IMG/VR virus record: IMGVR_UViG_3300046007_008542
Span: 1-49,454 of that record
DNA: 49,454 nucleotides
Direction: 5' to 3' (one strand)
From: a virus
In this document: positions 33,891 through 44,189 of the stretch, in pieces
Numbering within the stretch: position 1 is the stretch's first letter
Layout of the letters: each line of letters starts with the position of its first letter
Made by a program: the position numbers and the translations under genes
The notes under the pieces: generated by a model
Seen by the model: only the letters and a program-made list of their open reading frames with translations
Told to the model about the DNA's origin: nothing
Databases searched by the model: none

Positions 33891-35600
33891 TTATTGCGTC
33901 CATAATATACCACCTTCTCCAGCTTCAGTTGCATCATCAAAGAATCTAACTATTACTTGCCAAACATATGTATTTGCTGGAAGTATTAGGTCGGGTGGAG
34001 GAGATTCAGAAAGTATATTTGGAAAGATTGCTTCAGCATATCTACCTTGTGCACCTATAGAAACACTAGTAAGTACAGAACCGTCACTAGGTCCTAAAAA
34101 CGACCAAAATCCATAAGCTTTAAAAGTAACAGGATCTCCTATTATTTCAACAGTTCCATTTAATACAACTGTATATTCACCACCACCACCACCACCTGTG
34201 CTATAAGCAACATATTCATCACCAAACCACTCTACAGAATTAACAGGTATTAATGGACTAGTAGGTGTTGGTGTTATTGATGGTGTTATTGATGGTGTTT
34301 TAGATGGTGTTACAGTGGGTGTTGGAGTTGGAGATGGTGAAGCAACTACAGTACAACTATCTCCAAATATTGGTTGTATACTAAGAGCAGCACCAGTTAT
34401 TATAGTTAAAGGAGTTCCAACCTTCATACAAATATTTAAAGAACTAACATCAACAACATTTATACCTGTAGGTAAATAAACATTAAATATCTTTAGGGCC
34501 CCAGCACAATTTGTGTATTGAATTCTAACATAATTACCTCTTTCTACATTACAACTAAGTGAATCTAAAAATCGACATAAACCAGGAGTAACGGATGGAG
34601 TAGGGGTTTGGGTTGTTGTTGGAGTAATAGTTCTAGTTGGTGTGATCGATATAGTTGGCGTAACAGATGGTGTTCTGCTAGGAGTTCTTGTAACTGTAGG
34701 TGTTATAGATGGTGATGTTGATACAGGTACAAATGTTATTGTATTTGAATAGTTACTTTGTAAGTTATTTGGACAGCATTGTTTAATTCTAAAATACCAA
34801 TTCCCACTACAAATAACACAACCATACACATCAGCTATAGTTACTTGAACAGGTGATATGCATCCAAACCCATCAGCGCATTCATCATAACCGCATGAGG
34901 TCCAACTAATTCCGTCGCAAGAATATTCATAAATAACATCATTACAATTAGGTAAAGAAGTAAAAAATAAACCAAATGTATATTCACTTAAATGACGTGA
35001 AACTAAAGTAACATTATTTAATACCGGAGCACTACATATTTGAGAAGGTGTTATAGATGGTGTAGGAGTTATAGTTATACCTGGTGTTACAGTTGGAGAT
35101 GGTGTTGGTACTAACCCGCATGGTGCTAATGTATTGGTTAGCTCAGACCCATTATTTATAACACTATTAAGTATCCCAAGTGTGTTGTCTACGCAGAAAT
35201 CTATCGGATCTTCTCCATATAAAATTATTCTTGTTTGTAAAATTAAACTACAATCATAATATTCAACCCATGAAATATCGTATGGTTGATCTGTAGGTGC
35301 TGTTAAATTCCAAGTAGTGCATCCGGTTACACCAGTTGGTGTTGGTGTTGGTGTTGGTATAGGACAGGCCCCTAACACTACATTAAATGTTGCTGTTAAT
35401 GTTGTATTATCATATAAAGCCCACCCCGTTGTTGGGTTTAGGGTATTGTTATAATTTCTAGGTTCTCCATCGTAAGGCCACCCATACATTACCCAATAAG
35501 TCCCAGTCCAAAGAATAGTTAATAGAGTTGTTCCATCATATCCTATCCAAGAAGGATACCCATTAATAGTACCATTATATACAAAAGTAACATTTATCAT
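33891..35600 (-). CDS. modular virion-surface protein with Thr/Pro/Ser linkers, 569 residues
   Basis: Several small Cys-containing domains separated by TPxxTPS linkers. Domain 1 (1-80) is aromatic-rich (WIGYDGTTLLTILWTGTYWVMYGW), domain 2 begins GCTTWNL, domain 3 (about 190-290) has paired Cys (CDGISWTSCGYDECADGFGC), domain 4 has CRFLDSLSCNVERGN, and the C-terminus (VEWFGDEYVAYSTGGGGGGEY) is a beta-rich domain. Linkers at about 34588-34725 and 34255-34335. It has no known catalytic motif. Encoded downstream of the protease and giant adhesin, it is probably a secondary adhesin or fibre. Confidence 0.7.
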   Translation of the reverse strand: MINVTFVYNGTINGYPSWIGYDGTTLLTILWTGTYWVMYGWPYDGEPRNYNNTLNPTTGWALYDNTTLTATFNVVLGACPIPTPTPTPTGVTGCTTWNLTAPTDQPYDISWVEYYDCSLILQTRIILYGEDPIDFCVDNTLGILNSVINNGSELTNTLAPCGLVPTPSPTVTPGITITPTPSITPSQICSAPVLNNVTLVSRHLSEYTFGLFFTSLPNCNDVIYEYSCDGISWTSCGYDECADGFGCISPVQVTIADVYGCVICSGNWYFRIKQCCPNNLQSNYSNTITFVPVSTSPSITPTVTRTPSRTPSVTPTISITPTRTITPTTTQTPTPSVTPGLCRFLDSLSCNVERGNYVRIQYTNCAGALKIFNVYLPTGINVVDVSSLNICMKVGTPLTIITGAALSIQPIFGDSCTVVASPSPTPTPTVTPSKTPSITPSITPTPTSPLIPVNSVEWFGDEYVAYSTGGGGGGEYTVVLNGTVEIIGDPVTFKAYGFWSFLGPSDGSVLTSVSIGAQGRYAEAIFPNILSESPPPDLILPANTYVWQVIVRFFDDATEAGEGGILWTQ

Positions 35601-35603
35601 ATC

Positions 35604-36920
35604 TTAAGGGCAAGGATTAATTAAACTTGTTGTCCCTACTTGCCAATAAATATTACTAGCACAAGGTAATGTTTTATCAGGGCTACCTCCAATAGTAGTT
35701 ATGTATTGTCTTGAACCAGTATTAAAATAATTTTTAGTTGTACCATCCCAAGCAGATATATTTAATTGAGCTGCTACATTATCTATTCTATTAGCAAATC
35801 CAAACATTTGAGATCCAGCAAATACTAATCCTATAATTTTCCAAACACCTCCAATATAAGCACACAATGCTGATCCTGAGTCCCCTCCATATATTGGAAA
35901 AGGGCATGATGGATCTCCGTTTGGTTCAAGATCTGTTCTGGTGAATTGGATTTGGTTGGTAAAATTAGCTCCTGTTGGTGTTCCATTTAGATTATATCCT
36001 CCATATGGTACAGCGGGTGGTGCTGGTACTACTACTGATAATGGTACGCTAACATTAGTATCCTTAAGTCTTATTCCACAAGATGTAGATGATTTAACAC
36101 CCGATGATCTACCAGAACTAACTAGTAGAGTAGTTCCAATTGGAAGATCATTTATTTCTGTTGTTGTAGCAAACGGCATAGGAGTTAAAATACTTGTTCC
36201 ATACTGTTTAAATGATTCAGCGTTTGTTACTTTACTAGGATCAATTGTAACTAAAGCTCCATCTACTTGATTTACAGAAGGTTGAGGAACTATAGGAACA
36301 TATCTTACTACTTCACCAACCATATAATCTGAATTTGGTCCTACTTCTCCTGGTTGGTAGTATTGATCTTGGTATTCGTTAGAATTAGTTACATTTCTAT
36401 AATTGGTGTAAAATGCAGTATCTACAACAACATGATTATTTGTAACTCCAACTAATGCATTCTTTGCATTATCTACAGCTAAAAATCCTAAAGTACCTAC
36501 TTTAGTTCCATTATTAAAAGATGTTATTGAAATACCACCTTTCATAGGGCGTATAACACCTCTATTTCCTGGGGGTGTATTTCCAGCAGGGTAAATAGGA
36601 CCTCCAGCGGGATATTGAAATTGAAACCAAGTCCAAGTATAACAAGTATTTAATGTAGTTTGAGGACATGATAAAGGTACAACGTGCCCAATTTCAATAA
36701 CATCTGTTTTATAAGCAACACCATCAATTTCAACTGTTGAGGGTAAATGTTCTTCTTCAGGTATTTCACTTAATGGTAGTTTTTTAGGTACGTTAAATAC
36801 TATAGTAGGCTCTCCAATAGGTTGATCTTTACTAATTTTATGACTCCATCCTACTCCTACATAATCGGGAGTAGATTGAAATAAGTCTTCTATTTTTTGT
36901 TTAATTGGTTCTGTTAACAT
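35604..36920 (-). CDS. trypsin-like (chymotrypsin-fold) serine protease
   Basis: A 438-residue protein with a complete catalytic triad in the right order and spacing: His163 in VTNNHVVV, Asp220 in QVDGALVTI, Ser348 in YGGDSGSALC. The first about 85 residues (TPDYVGVGWSHKIS, then VFNVPKKLP, VEIDGVAYKTDVIEIG) form a separate N-terminal domain seen in Nal1-like and bacterial S1-type proteases whose job may be to keep the enzyme inactive or to bind. No signal peptide, so it is made in the cytoplasm. It lies between the 2338-residue adhesin (1 base gap) and the 569-residue protein (3 base gap) under the same promoter box. Roles could be processing of the adhesin, or a virion protease acting on host surface protein; the second is speculative. 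Confidence 0.85.
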   Translation of the reverse strand: MLTEPIKQKIEDLFQSTPDYVGVGWSHKISKDQPIGEPTIVFNVPKKLPLSEIPEEEHLPSTVEIDGVAYKTDVIEIGHVVPLSCPQTTLNTCYTWTWFQFQYPAGGPIYPAGNTPPGNRGVIRPMKGGISITSFNNGTKVGTLGFLAVDNAKNALVGVTNNHVVVDTAFYTNYRNVTNSNEYQDQYYQPGEVGPNSDYMVGEVVRYVPIVPQPSVNQVDGALVTIDPSKVTNAESFKQYGTSILTPMPFATTTEINDLPIGTTLLVSSGRSSGVKSSTSCGIRLKDTNVSVPLSVVVPAPPAVPYGGYNLNGTPTGANFTNQIQFTRTDLEPNGDPSCPFPIYGGDSGSALCAYIGGVWKIIGLVFAGSQMFGFANRIDNVAAQLNISAWDGTTKNYFNTGSRQYITTIGGSPDKTLPCASNIYWQVGTTSLINPCP

Positions 36921-36921
36921 A

Positions 36922-39900
36922 TTATTGAATATCTAAATATTTGTATATTGTTCTAAAAGCAGTTGATGGTGCTGATGGAGATGGTGTTGGTGTTGGCGAT
37001 GGTGATGGGTTTGGATTTACATTTAAGTTAACTGTATTGCAATTAATTGATGAATTATATGATGCAAACCATTGATTGGGGTTAGTAGTAGTCCGAACCG
37101 GTGTAAATGTATAAGGGCTGTTTAAGTTAATATTGTATATAATTTCATTTGGGTATGTTGAACTAACAGCTACATATAAATTTCCATTTGATTCGAATAA
37201 TTTAAAGGAATACGTACTATTCCCGGCAGGAATTGTTGATGATAAATCAATATCTAATTCTAAAGCCCCATCTGGGTATGAGTATTGGGATAAGTAGTAG
37301 ACGTATTGGGTTGATGAGGTTGCTCGTCTTCCAACTGTTATTACTTTATTAGTGGCTGTTAACATAAGGGCATCCAATCCCGAAGGAGCATATATGTTAA
37401 ACATAGTTGTCATTTGAGTAGCCGTAACAGTATTATTTGTTATATTTAATTTAACTAAAGGATTAACAAATGGTCCCGCAGGATTATATGTTGAACTATA
37501 ATTAACAAGCGTAGTAAGCAAATTAGTATTATCTATTGCTTGTAAATAATTAAACTGGGGTCCTGAATATCCAGAAATTGATATGGTTCTGTTAAATGTT
37601 AATGTTGTTGGATTGTTTGATACATTCCATTCGTTAATATAATTAGTTTGGTTTCCTTTCCAATATTTAGTTGTTGTGTGAGCTTCAACCATATTACTTG
37701 TATTATCTCCGGGTAACGTAATTGGTGTTGAGGTATTAGTAGTAATATTATAATTGTATGTAGAAGCACCACCTGTGCTATAATAAACACATCCTAATGA
37801 ACTAATATCTTTAATTAAACGTACGGAATATCCACTAGTTTTAGAGAATCCTTTAAGGTCAAGTAATGAATTATTATAATATAAATCAGCATATATTGCT
37901 AGATTAGTATATCCAGGGGTTGAGATAGCTGTAGAAGTCCAGAAAGGCCCAAATGATTTTATACCCCCAAATTGGGCATTTTCTCTTCCTCCTCCTGGTA
38001 GTCCTGTCCAACCTGTTTCATTTGTTGCTCCTGTATTAGGACTATTCCAAAGTGTAGTTCCTGTTCGTTTTAATTTACCTCCGGCTACATTTGTACCCCC
38101 CAAATACTGGCGCAATGTTTCAATTTCAGCCTCTGTTGGTACATGATAACCGACAGGAGCTAATCCACGAGGATCATTTACAGCATACCAGTTGTATAGT
38201 TTATTATATGTACAACCATTAGTTGGGTTGTTGTCGTAGTAACACCAAGCTCCTGTAGTTAGAGTATTCCAAGCTGTTGGATCTGTAACTTGTGGTATGA
38301 CATCACCATTTCTATAAGTAGTAACATCTAAATTACATGCTGTCCATGTTTGTGTTCCTATTATTACATTAGGTAAAGCACATGGTGTACATGGAGGTGA
38401 TGGAGATGGTGTTGGACTTGGTGATGGGCTAACAGCTGGTGCTGGTAATACAGAAGCGGCACATATACCAAAAACTGTACCTTGTATTCCACCAGGACCC
38501 GAAATAGTTAAAGTAGTATACAAACTGCTTGCATGTACTTTAAGAAATCCACCTCCTGTAATATTTTGGTTTAAACTATTGAGCCCAAAAACAGATCCAG
38601 TTACCGTATTTGCATTAATATTATCAAAACATCCCTTACATGCTGTAAGAGAAGGAATCCCACCATTAGTATTAAAAGCAAAAGATTCATAATGACCTCC
38701 AGTAGCTATAGGACTATCCCCCATACCGGTTAGTAATAATACTATGTCATTAACGGGTTGGCTAAATGTTAGAGTATAAGTAAAATCACCAGGATACCAA
38801 CCTAACCAGACTGTATTTGAAGCATTAAGTACTGTGTTAGTCCCGGAACATCCTATATCACTATATGGCATTGAATTAGGAGTAATCCCAGTAAATGATG
38901 GGGTTAATGTAACTCCACCATACGTAACAGGACTAAATTTAGGGAGTAACGCTGGGGTACAAGTATCGCAATTATTAGGTATTATAAAGTTAGTATTAAT
39001 ACAATTGGATAGTTGAGAAGCATTAATTAAGGCTAGTCCTGGGTTTTGGACTAACGTTAGAGCATACGGTGTAGCAGTATCTATTTTATACATGTTGTAC
39101 CCGATAATGTATATATTTCCATTTAATTCAACTAATCCACTAGGAGTTGTAATAGTTGGTGATAATGATTTATATAACTCTAAATCCCCCGTAGTATAAT
39201 TGTACTGAAGGAGGATAATGATAGTAGGAGTATTTGTATCTCTAACTAAAATGATAAGTTTTGGATTAACACCATTAGTTACTACCAACCCACCAACAGG
39301 TTCTGTTTGTATTGGTAAAAAACATTTAGTAACAAAAGTAGCTATAGGATTTGAGGTGCCATCAGCCGGTATATTTATTTCAACTATAGGTTGAGAATAT
39401 AAATTTCCACTACTGTCCGGACTAGTTATTTTGTATGAACCTACTAAAGTAGAATTATTTAGAGCAAATAATCCATTATTTGGTTTAAGACCAGTTGGTA
39501 AAGCTATATTTCTATTAAAGGTAGAAGAAAATGGAGATAATACTATATTACTTTCTCTTAAATTAACTTCAGAAGTAGCAGCTCCAGTAGCATATACCCA
39601 CATTTTATTGCTTGTATTAGCAATAACTGTAGGGAGATTATTTGTATTATCATTAGCAGGGTATGGGTTTGCTGTTACACTAAGTACTGCGGATGTATTA
39701 GTTGTAAAGTTATATGAACCATATCCCTTGGTTTGAGTTCTATACAACATAGTATCACACCCACTAGCATTAGGCCCTAATAATTTACCTTTAGAACATG
39801 ATAATAATGAATTTGATCCACCCGAATCTAATATATTATTTACTAAAGTCCAGTTATATGGTGGATTTGGATTTATTGAATAAACCCACCCAGTTAAAGC

Positions 39901-42900
39901 AGGTAAATTAGGATAACCATCCTTAAAGAAAACATATATTATATTATTAAATTGAGCAATACCAGCTATAAGACCGGCTGTTGGTGAGGTTGTTGGGGGT
40001 ATTAATGTAATTTCATATTCAAAAGCTCCAGTATTATAATCGTATTGTTGAAGAGCAATTATGCTATTTGTAGTACCTGGGGTTGGGTTAGATACAGCAC
40101 ATGCTAATAAAAGTTTATCAGGATTACCATTTGCATCTGAGGTTAACATTAGATCTCCTTGACCTTGAAAATTGCTATTTAAGTTAAATTTAAACGTTGT
40201 TGTTAATTGTGTTGCCGGAGCGGTAGGAATATTTAATTCATAAACTTTCCATACTGTTTGCCCATTTACAATAGTAGAAGCAACATCTACAAGTGTATTA
40301 TTATCTTTTGCTGTTAGTCCTGGACTAGCAGTGTATCCTGAAGGGTATAGAAGTGTTCTATTAAAAGTTGCTGTGTATGGAGGGTTTCCAGAAAGGTTCC
40401 ATTCATTGATATTATAGCTATAGGTTTGAGCAATAGGATTAAATACTCCCCAGCTTTTCCATAATTTAGTTTCAGTAGAGGCAATGTCATTACCTACAAC
40501 ATCATTAGATAATATTATTTCTTGTTGAACATTAGTATTAGGGTTCCAAGTATAATTTTTAGTATAATAACCATTAGTTAAACTAGTTCCATTATATGAT
40601 TGAAGAGCAGTAGTATAAATTAAAGGACATACATCCGACGGTAAAGAAGGTGACGGCGTTACACTTGGCGTACGAGACGGACTAATTGTTATACTAGGAG
40701 TAACAGTTATCGATGGTGTTACGCTTGGTGTAGCACTAATAGAGATACTAGGTGTAGCAGTTACTGATGGTGTTTTACTTGGTGATACTGTTATTGATGG
40801 TGTTGCAGAAGGAGATGGTGATGGTAATGGTGTTGCTGTGTCTAAACATAAACTAAACCCGGAGCCATCTGCTCCACCGTTTCCTGTTATTATTATTTGA
40901 GTATAAGGATTAGTTGCATTTACTTGAGTTAAAGCACCACCCCCGTTAGGTGAAACATATTCTAATGTTATGACATTATTGTTTATTGTAGTACCACATG
41001 ATGGTCCACAAGTAGAGAGTGTAGGGGTTCCTCCGCTTGTATTAAATGTAAAAGTTTCAAGTGCTGTTGGATTGTAAGTTGTTCCGGCTCCCGATATTAA
41101 AAATTTTATATTATTAACAGGTTGGTTAAAGTTTAAGGTATAAATAAAAGCCCCAGGAGTTGCTCCTAAAATTACAAAGGGTAATGGAAGAGATACATTT
41201 GTACAAGTAGCAAAAGGAGAACCATTAGCCGGACCAAGAACTAATTCCGGGCCACTATATGTTGTACTAACTGTTAAATTTCCATTAGTTATAGTACCTG
41301 TTCCAGTTGGAGGCATTGCAATTGTATTACACGAAACACAATTTGCCGGTGGCGCTGGTAGGATTGAAGTACAATCAATACCAAATAAAGAACCACCACT
41401 TCCTCCTTGACCTGTTATGGTTAATGTATTAAATGAGCTAGGAGAAGAAATAGTAAATAAACCTCCACCATTATTAGTGTCTTCTGTACCATTAGAGGAA
41501 ATTTGATTTCCTGTTATTGCGCTAAAGCAATTATTAGGACTTGTTATTGTTGGAGTTCCTCCACTTGTAGTAAATGTAAAAATTTCAAAAATATTTTCAT
41601 CAAAATCAGTACTTAAACCAGTTATAGGTATTCTAATATTATTAACAGGTTGACTAAATGTTAAAATATATGTAAAAGCTCCGGATAAACCTAACCATGC
41701 TGTGTTAGCAGGAGTTGTTGTGTTACACGATGCCCAAGCATTAGGATATAAACTAATATTTCCCGTTCCTGATATTGTTATAGTAACTCCATTATAGGTA
41801 ACATTATTTCCAGGTAAAGGTAGTGCTCCATTTCCAGTACACGGTATATTATTTGGTGGTGATTTTGATGGTGTTGGTGTAGGCGTTCTAAACGGTGTTG
41901 TACTTGGTGTTGGTGTTATTGACGGTGTTACTGTTTTAGTAGGCGTTGGTGTCGGTGATGATGAGACACCTATTACATTTGGTTGAAATGAAACATTACA
42001 ACAACTTGGTACTTGTGATGCTCCGGCTAACGCGTTACCAATATTATTTACTTGAGTAATAGTATATGGAAATGTAGTACTTATTTGTTTAAGATTACTC
42101 CCACTAAAAATATAAATACCACCATTTATTGTAGCTAAACCATAAGGAAAAGGAGCAGTTGAAGTAATAGGTAAATCAAATTCTAATGTTCCTCCTAAAG
42201 TATATTGAGAAATCCAATATGAATAAGGAGCATTTCGCGTTTGTGTTGTTACAATAACCTTCCCATCTGTTGTGTATAATAAATCTCCGGATATTACTCT
42301 TCCAGAAGATAAAGTAAATAAATTTGTTATAACAACAGTATTATCCGGTGAAGGATTTAATGTAATTTGAATAATTTGATCATTATTAAATTGATCTGAG
42401 GATAATAAGGTTGTATTATCAATAGCGCATATACCTGATCCTAAAGCAATTCCTACGGGGATATTAATAGCTCTATTATATACAGATGTAAAAGGGCTTA
42501 ATGTTATATTATATTCAAAAATAGTACTAGTAGCACCATTTAAAGAGGCATATAACCACAATTTTGTATTAGTATGAGCAATATCAGATGAACCTACTTG
42601 TAGTGGAGACGTACCTAAATTTAATAAAGTAGAAACATTAGTAGTACTGTTATAAGCATAAACTTGATTAGGTCCCCCACCATTATATATTACAGAACAC
42701 TCAGATACTATTAAAGCATTAGAGGACGGACTAGGTGTAGGTGTTGGTGTTTTACTTGGTGATACTGTTATCGATGGTGTTTTACTAGGAGTAACACTTG
42801 GTGTAGCCGTTTTTGTTGGTGTCACACTAGGAGTAACACTTGGTGTTGATGAAACACTAATAGACGGTGTTTTAGTTGGCGTAATACTAGGAGTAACAGA

Positions 42901-43938
42901 TGGTGTCGATGTAGGTGTTAATGAAGGAAACTCTGGATATCGTGATGTACTTACTGTTACAGATGGTGTTGCTGATACTGTTATAGAAGGAGTTGCACTA
43001 GGTGATGGTGCAGGACCAAACACTACATCCATACATAAAGGCTCTGGTTCAAATACAGGAACAGTAACTAAAGTAGCTGATGGAGTTGGTGTTGGTGATG
43101 GGGAAATGTCAGGAGCAACACATTCTTCATTTTGGCAATAACTTCCTGTATAAAATGTTACGGCAGGGTTTCCTGCAGATGGATTGCTACCACATATTTG
43201 AATTGTTTGTTGTGGAGCTATTGTAAACTGAGCTCCAACAAATCCATCACAAGTTGTATAAAAACTTTGGTATGAACTAAATTCACTAGTATTAATATAA
43301 GTAATACATTTACATTCAGGGGTTCCAGGAGATGGTGTTACACTAGGTGTTCTACTAACAGTTACTGTTGGTGTTGGACTAGGTGAACTATTAACAAACG
43401 TAACAGGAGATGGTGATGGTGTAACCGTTACAGAGGGCGTTATACTAGGAGTAGGAAACGGTGACTGTGTTATAGATGGTGTTGGTGTAGGTGATGTTGA
43501 AACACAAGGTTTACAATCTTCACATGTTTTATATATAGTTTCATCTATTATTACTATAGTAGGATTGCCTTCGGTAACTGTTAATACAGTATAACAATCA
43601 CCTAATGAGTCTTGAAATATATCTCCAGGGATTATATTATTATTAACAACTATTTGGGTAATTGCTTTATCACAGCAGCTTTGAACTAACCAAACTGTAG
43701 TAGGTTCTTTAGGATTACATGGTGGTAAATCGATTAAACAATCATCACAAGTGTTATAAAGAGGTACAAGGTCTGGGAGGGATATATTTGGTGTAGCGTT
43801 AGTTGGAGCTATTACTTGATAGCAATTACTTAAAGAATCTTGAAAAATTATACCTGTATATAGAATACGGGTATATTTAATAACTTTAGTAATAGAGGGA
43901 TTGCAGCAACTTTGGACTAGCCAGTTATATAGAGCCAT
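36922..43938 (-). CDS. giant modular adhesin, 2338 residues
   Basis: A virion-surface protein of about 240 kDa. Modules, N to C: two Cys-rich repeats (WLVQSCC...DSL.xCY...YxTCxxC) at 5-67 and 83-142; a Cys domain (about 203-274); a long Thr/Pro/Ser linker (275-407); a beta-propeller-like domain (about 407-656); two beta-sandwich repeats (about 696-1029, the second starting CVSCNTIAM); another linker (1031-1100); two propeller-like domains (about 1101-1659); a third sandwich (about 1658-1832); a FISUMP domain (about 1849-2043, IGTQTWTACNLD... to SYSVRLIKD-like end); a fourth propeller-like domain (about 2046-2306); short final linker. FISUMP lies in C-type-lectin-like and sulfatase-modifying-type folds. 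No signal peptide. It heads a three-gene operon with the protease. Binding host glycans or surface proteins is inferred. Confidence 0.8.
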   Translation of the reverse strand: MALYNWLVQSCCNPSITKVIKYTRILYTGIIFQDSLSNCYQVIAPTNATPNISLPDLVPLYNTCDDCLIDLPPCNPKEPTTVWLVQSCCDKAITQIVVNNNIIPGDIFQDSLGDCYTVLTVTEGNPTIVIIDETIYKTCEDCKPCVSTSPTPTPSITQSPFPTPSITPSVTVTPSPSPVTFVNSSPSPTPTVTVSRTPSVTPSPGTPECKCITYINTSEFSSYQSFYTTCDGFVGAQFTIAPQQTIQICGSNPSAGNPAVTFYTGSYCQNEECVAPDISPSPTPTPSATLVTVPVFEPEPLCMDVVFGPAPSPSATPSITVSATPSVTVSTSRYPEFPSLTPTSTPSVTPSITPTKTPSISVSSTPSVTPSVTPTKTATPSVTPSKTPSITVSPSKTPTPTPSPSSNALIVSECSVIYNGGGPNQVYAYNSTTNVSTLLNLGTSPLQVGSSDIAHTNTKLWLYASLNGATSTIFEYNITLSPFTSVYNRAINIPVGIALGSGICAIDNTTLLSSDQFNNDQIIQITLNPSPDNTVVITNLFTLSSGRVISGDLLYTTDGKVIVTTQTRNAPYSYWISQYTLGGTLEFDLPITSTAPFPYGLATINGGIYIFSGSNLKQISTTFPYTITQVNNIGNALAGASQVPSCCNVSFQPNVIGVSSSPTPTPTKTVTPSITPTPSTTPFRTPTPTPSKSPPNNIPCTGNGALPLPGNNVTYNGVTITISGTGNISLYPNAWASCNTTTPANTAWLGLSGAFTYILTFSQPVNNIRIPITGLSTDFDENIFEIFTFTTSGGTPTITSPNNCFSAITGNQISSNGTEDTNNGGGLFTISSPSSFNTLTITGQGGSGGSLFGIDCTSILPAPPANCVSCNTIAMPPTGTGTITNGNLTVSTTYSGPELVLGPANGSPFATCTNVSLPLPFVILGATPGAFIYTLNFNQPVNNIKFLISGAGTTYNPTALETFTFNTSGGTPTLSTCGPSCGTTINNNVITLEYVSPNGGGALTQVNATNPYTQIIITGNGGADGSGFSLCLDTATPLPSPSPSATPSITVSPSKTPSVTATPSISISATPSVTPSITVTPSITISPSRTPSVTPSPSLPSDVCPLIYTTALQSYNGTSLTNGYYTKNYTWNPNTNVQQEIILSNDVVGNDIASTETKLWKSWGVFNPIAQTYSYNINEWNLSGNPPYTATFNRTLLYPSGYTASPGLTAKDNNTLVDVASTIVNGQTVWKVYELNIPTAPATQLTTTFKFNLNSNFQGQGDLMLTSDANGNPDKLLLACAVSNPTPGTTNSIIALQQYDYNTGAFEYEITLIPPTTSPTAGLIAGIAQFNNIIYVFFKDGYPNLPALTGWVYSINPNPPYNWTLVNNILDSGGSNSLLSCSKGKLLGPNASGCDTMLYRTQTKGYGSYNFTTNTSAVLSVTANPYPANDNTNNLPTVIANTSNKMWVYATGAATSEVNLRESNIVLSPFSSTFNRNIALPTGLKPNNGLFALNNSTLVGSYKITSPDSSGNLYSQPIVEINIPADGTSNPIATFVTKCFLPIQTEPVGGLVVTNGVNPKLIILVRDTNTPTIIILLQYNYTTGDLELYKSLSPTITTPSGLVELNGNIYIIGYNMYKIDTATPYALTLVQNPGLALINASQLSNCINTNFIIPNNCDTCTPALLPKFSPVTYGGVTLTPSFTGITPNSMPYSDIGCSGTNTVLNASNTVWLGWYPGDFTYTLTFSQPVNDIVLLLTGMGDSPIATGGHYESFAFNTNGGIPSLTACKGCFDNINANTVTGSVFGLNSLNQNITGGGFLKVHASSLYTTLTISGPGGIQGTVFGICAASVLPAPAVSPSPSPTPSPSPPCTPCALPNVIIGTQTWTACNLDVTTYRNGDVIPQVTDPTAWNTLTTGAWCYYDNNPTNGCTYNKLYNWYAVNDPRGLAPVGYHVPTEAEIETLRQYLGGTNVAGGKLKRTGTTLWNSPNTGATNETGWTGLPGGGRENAQFGGIKSFGPFWTSTAISTPGYTNLAIYADLYYNNSLLDLKGFSKTSGYSVRLIKDISSLGCVYYSTGGASTYNYNITTNTSTPITLPGDNTSNMVEAHTTTKYWKGNQTNYINEWNVSNNPTTLTFNRTISISGYSGPQFNYLQAIDNTNLLTTLVNYSSTYNPAGPFVNPLVKLNITNNTVTATQMTTMFNIYAPSGLDALMLTATNKVITVGRRATSSTQYVYYLSQYSYPDGALELDIDLSSTIPAGNSTYSFKLFESNGNLYVAVSSTYPNEIIYNINLNSPYTFTPVRTTTNPNQWFASYNSSINCNTVNLNVNPNPSPSPTPTPSPSAPSTAFRTIYKYLDIQ
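42718..43116 (-). repeat. Thr/Pro/Ser linker repeats in the giant adhesin
   Basis: About 130 codons of degenerate TPSxTPS units (for example TPSVTPSITPTKTPSIS). Further blocks of the same kind lie at about 40643-40845 in this gene. At DNA level they give GGTGT(T/A)A/GGAGTAACA-type tandem repeats on the plus strand. Confidence 0.85.
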
Positions 43939-43991
43939 TATAGAATATTTTATTATTTACTATGATTTATTACACGACAGTGTTTCATAGT

Positions 43992-43999
43992 ATAAATAT
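43992..43999 (-). promoter_or_regulatory. ATATTTAT box before giant adhesin operon
   Basis: ATATTTAT, 53 bases before the 2338-residue gene; sole box for the adhesin, protease and 569-residue genes. Confidence 0.5.
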
Positions 44000-44013
44000 G
44001 GCGGTACGATTAG

Positions 44014-44178
44014 TTACTTTTTACTTTGTGGTGTAATTTCGTTTTGAGATTGCTCTTTTTGAGCTACTAATTCTTCTAATTTAGTTTGAAGTGAAGCAAT
44101 TGCTTTAGCATCTTTTCCTAAAATTTGAATGTGTTCAAGAGATGAACGTAATACAATTAGTTCTTGTAGTGTAAACAT
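44014..44178 (-). CDS. small coiled-coil protein, 54 residues
   Basis: A 54-residue frame from ATG 44176-44178 to TAA 44014-44016, beginning MFTLQELIVLRSSLEHIQIL. Helical with a central QTKLEELVAQKEQ heptad segment and a Lys/Gln tail. It lies 11 bases after the 57-residue gene and 75 bases before the giant adhesin gene. Function unknown; a fibre chaperone is possible. Confidence 0.6.
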   Translation of the reverse strand: MFTLQELIVLRSSLEHIQILGKDAKAIASLQTKLEELVAQKEQSQNEITPQSKK

Positions 44179-44189
44179 AACTTATAATT

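Noticed and set aside
37808-38390. FISUMP domain as target of a diversity-generating retroelement
   Set aside because: No reverse transcriptase or template repeat is visible in the window and the domain is internal, not C-terminal.
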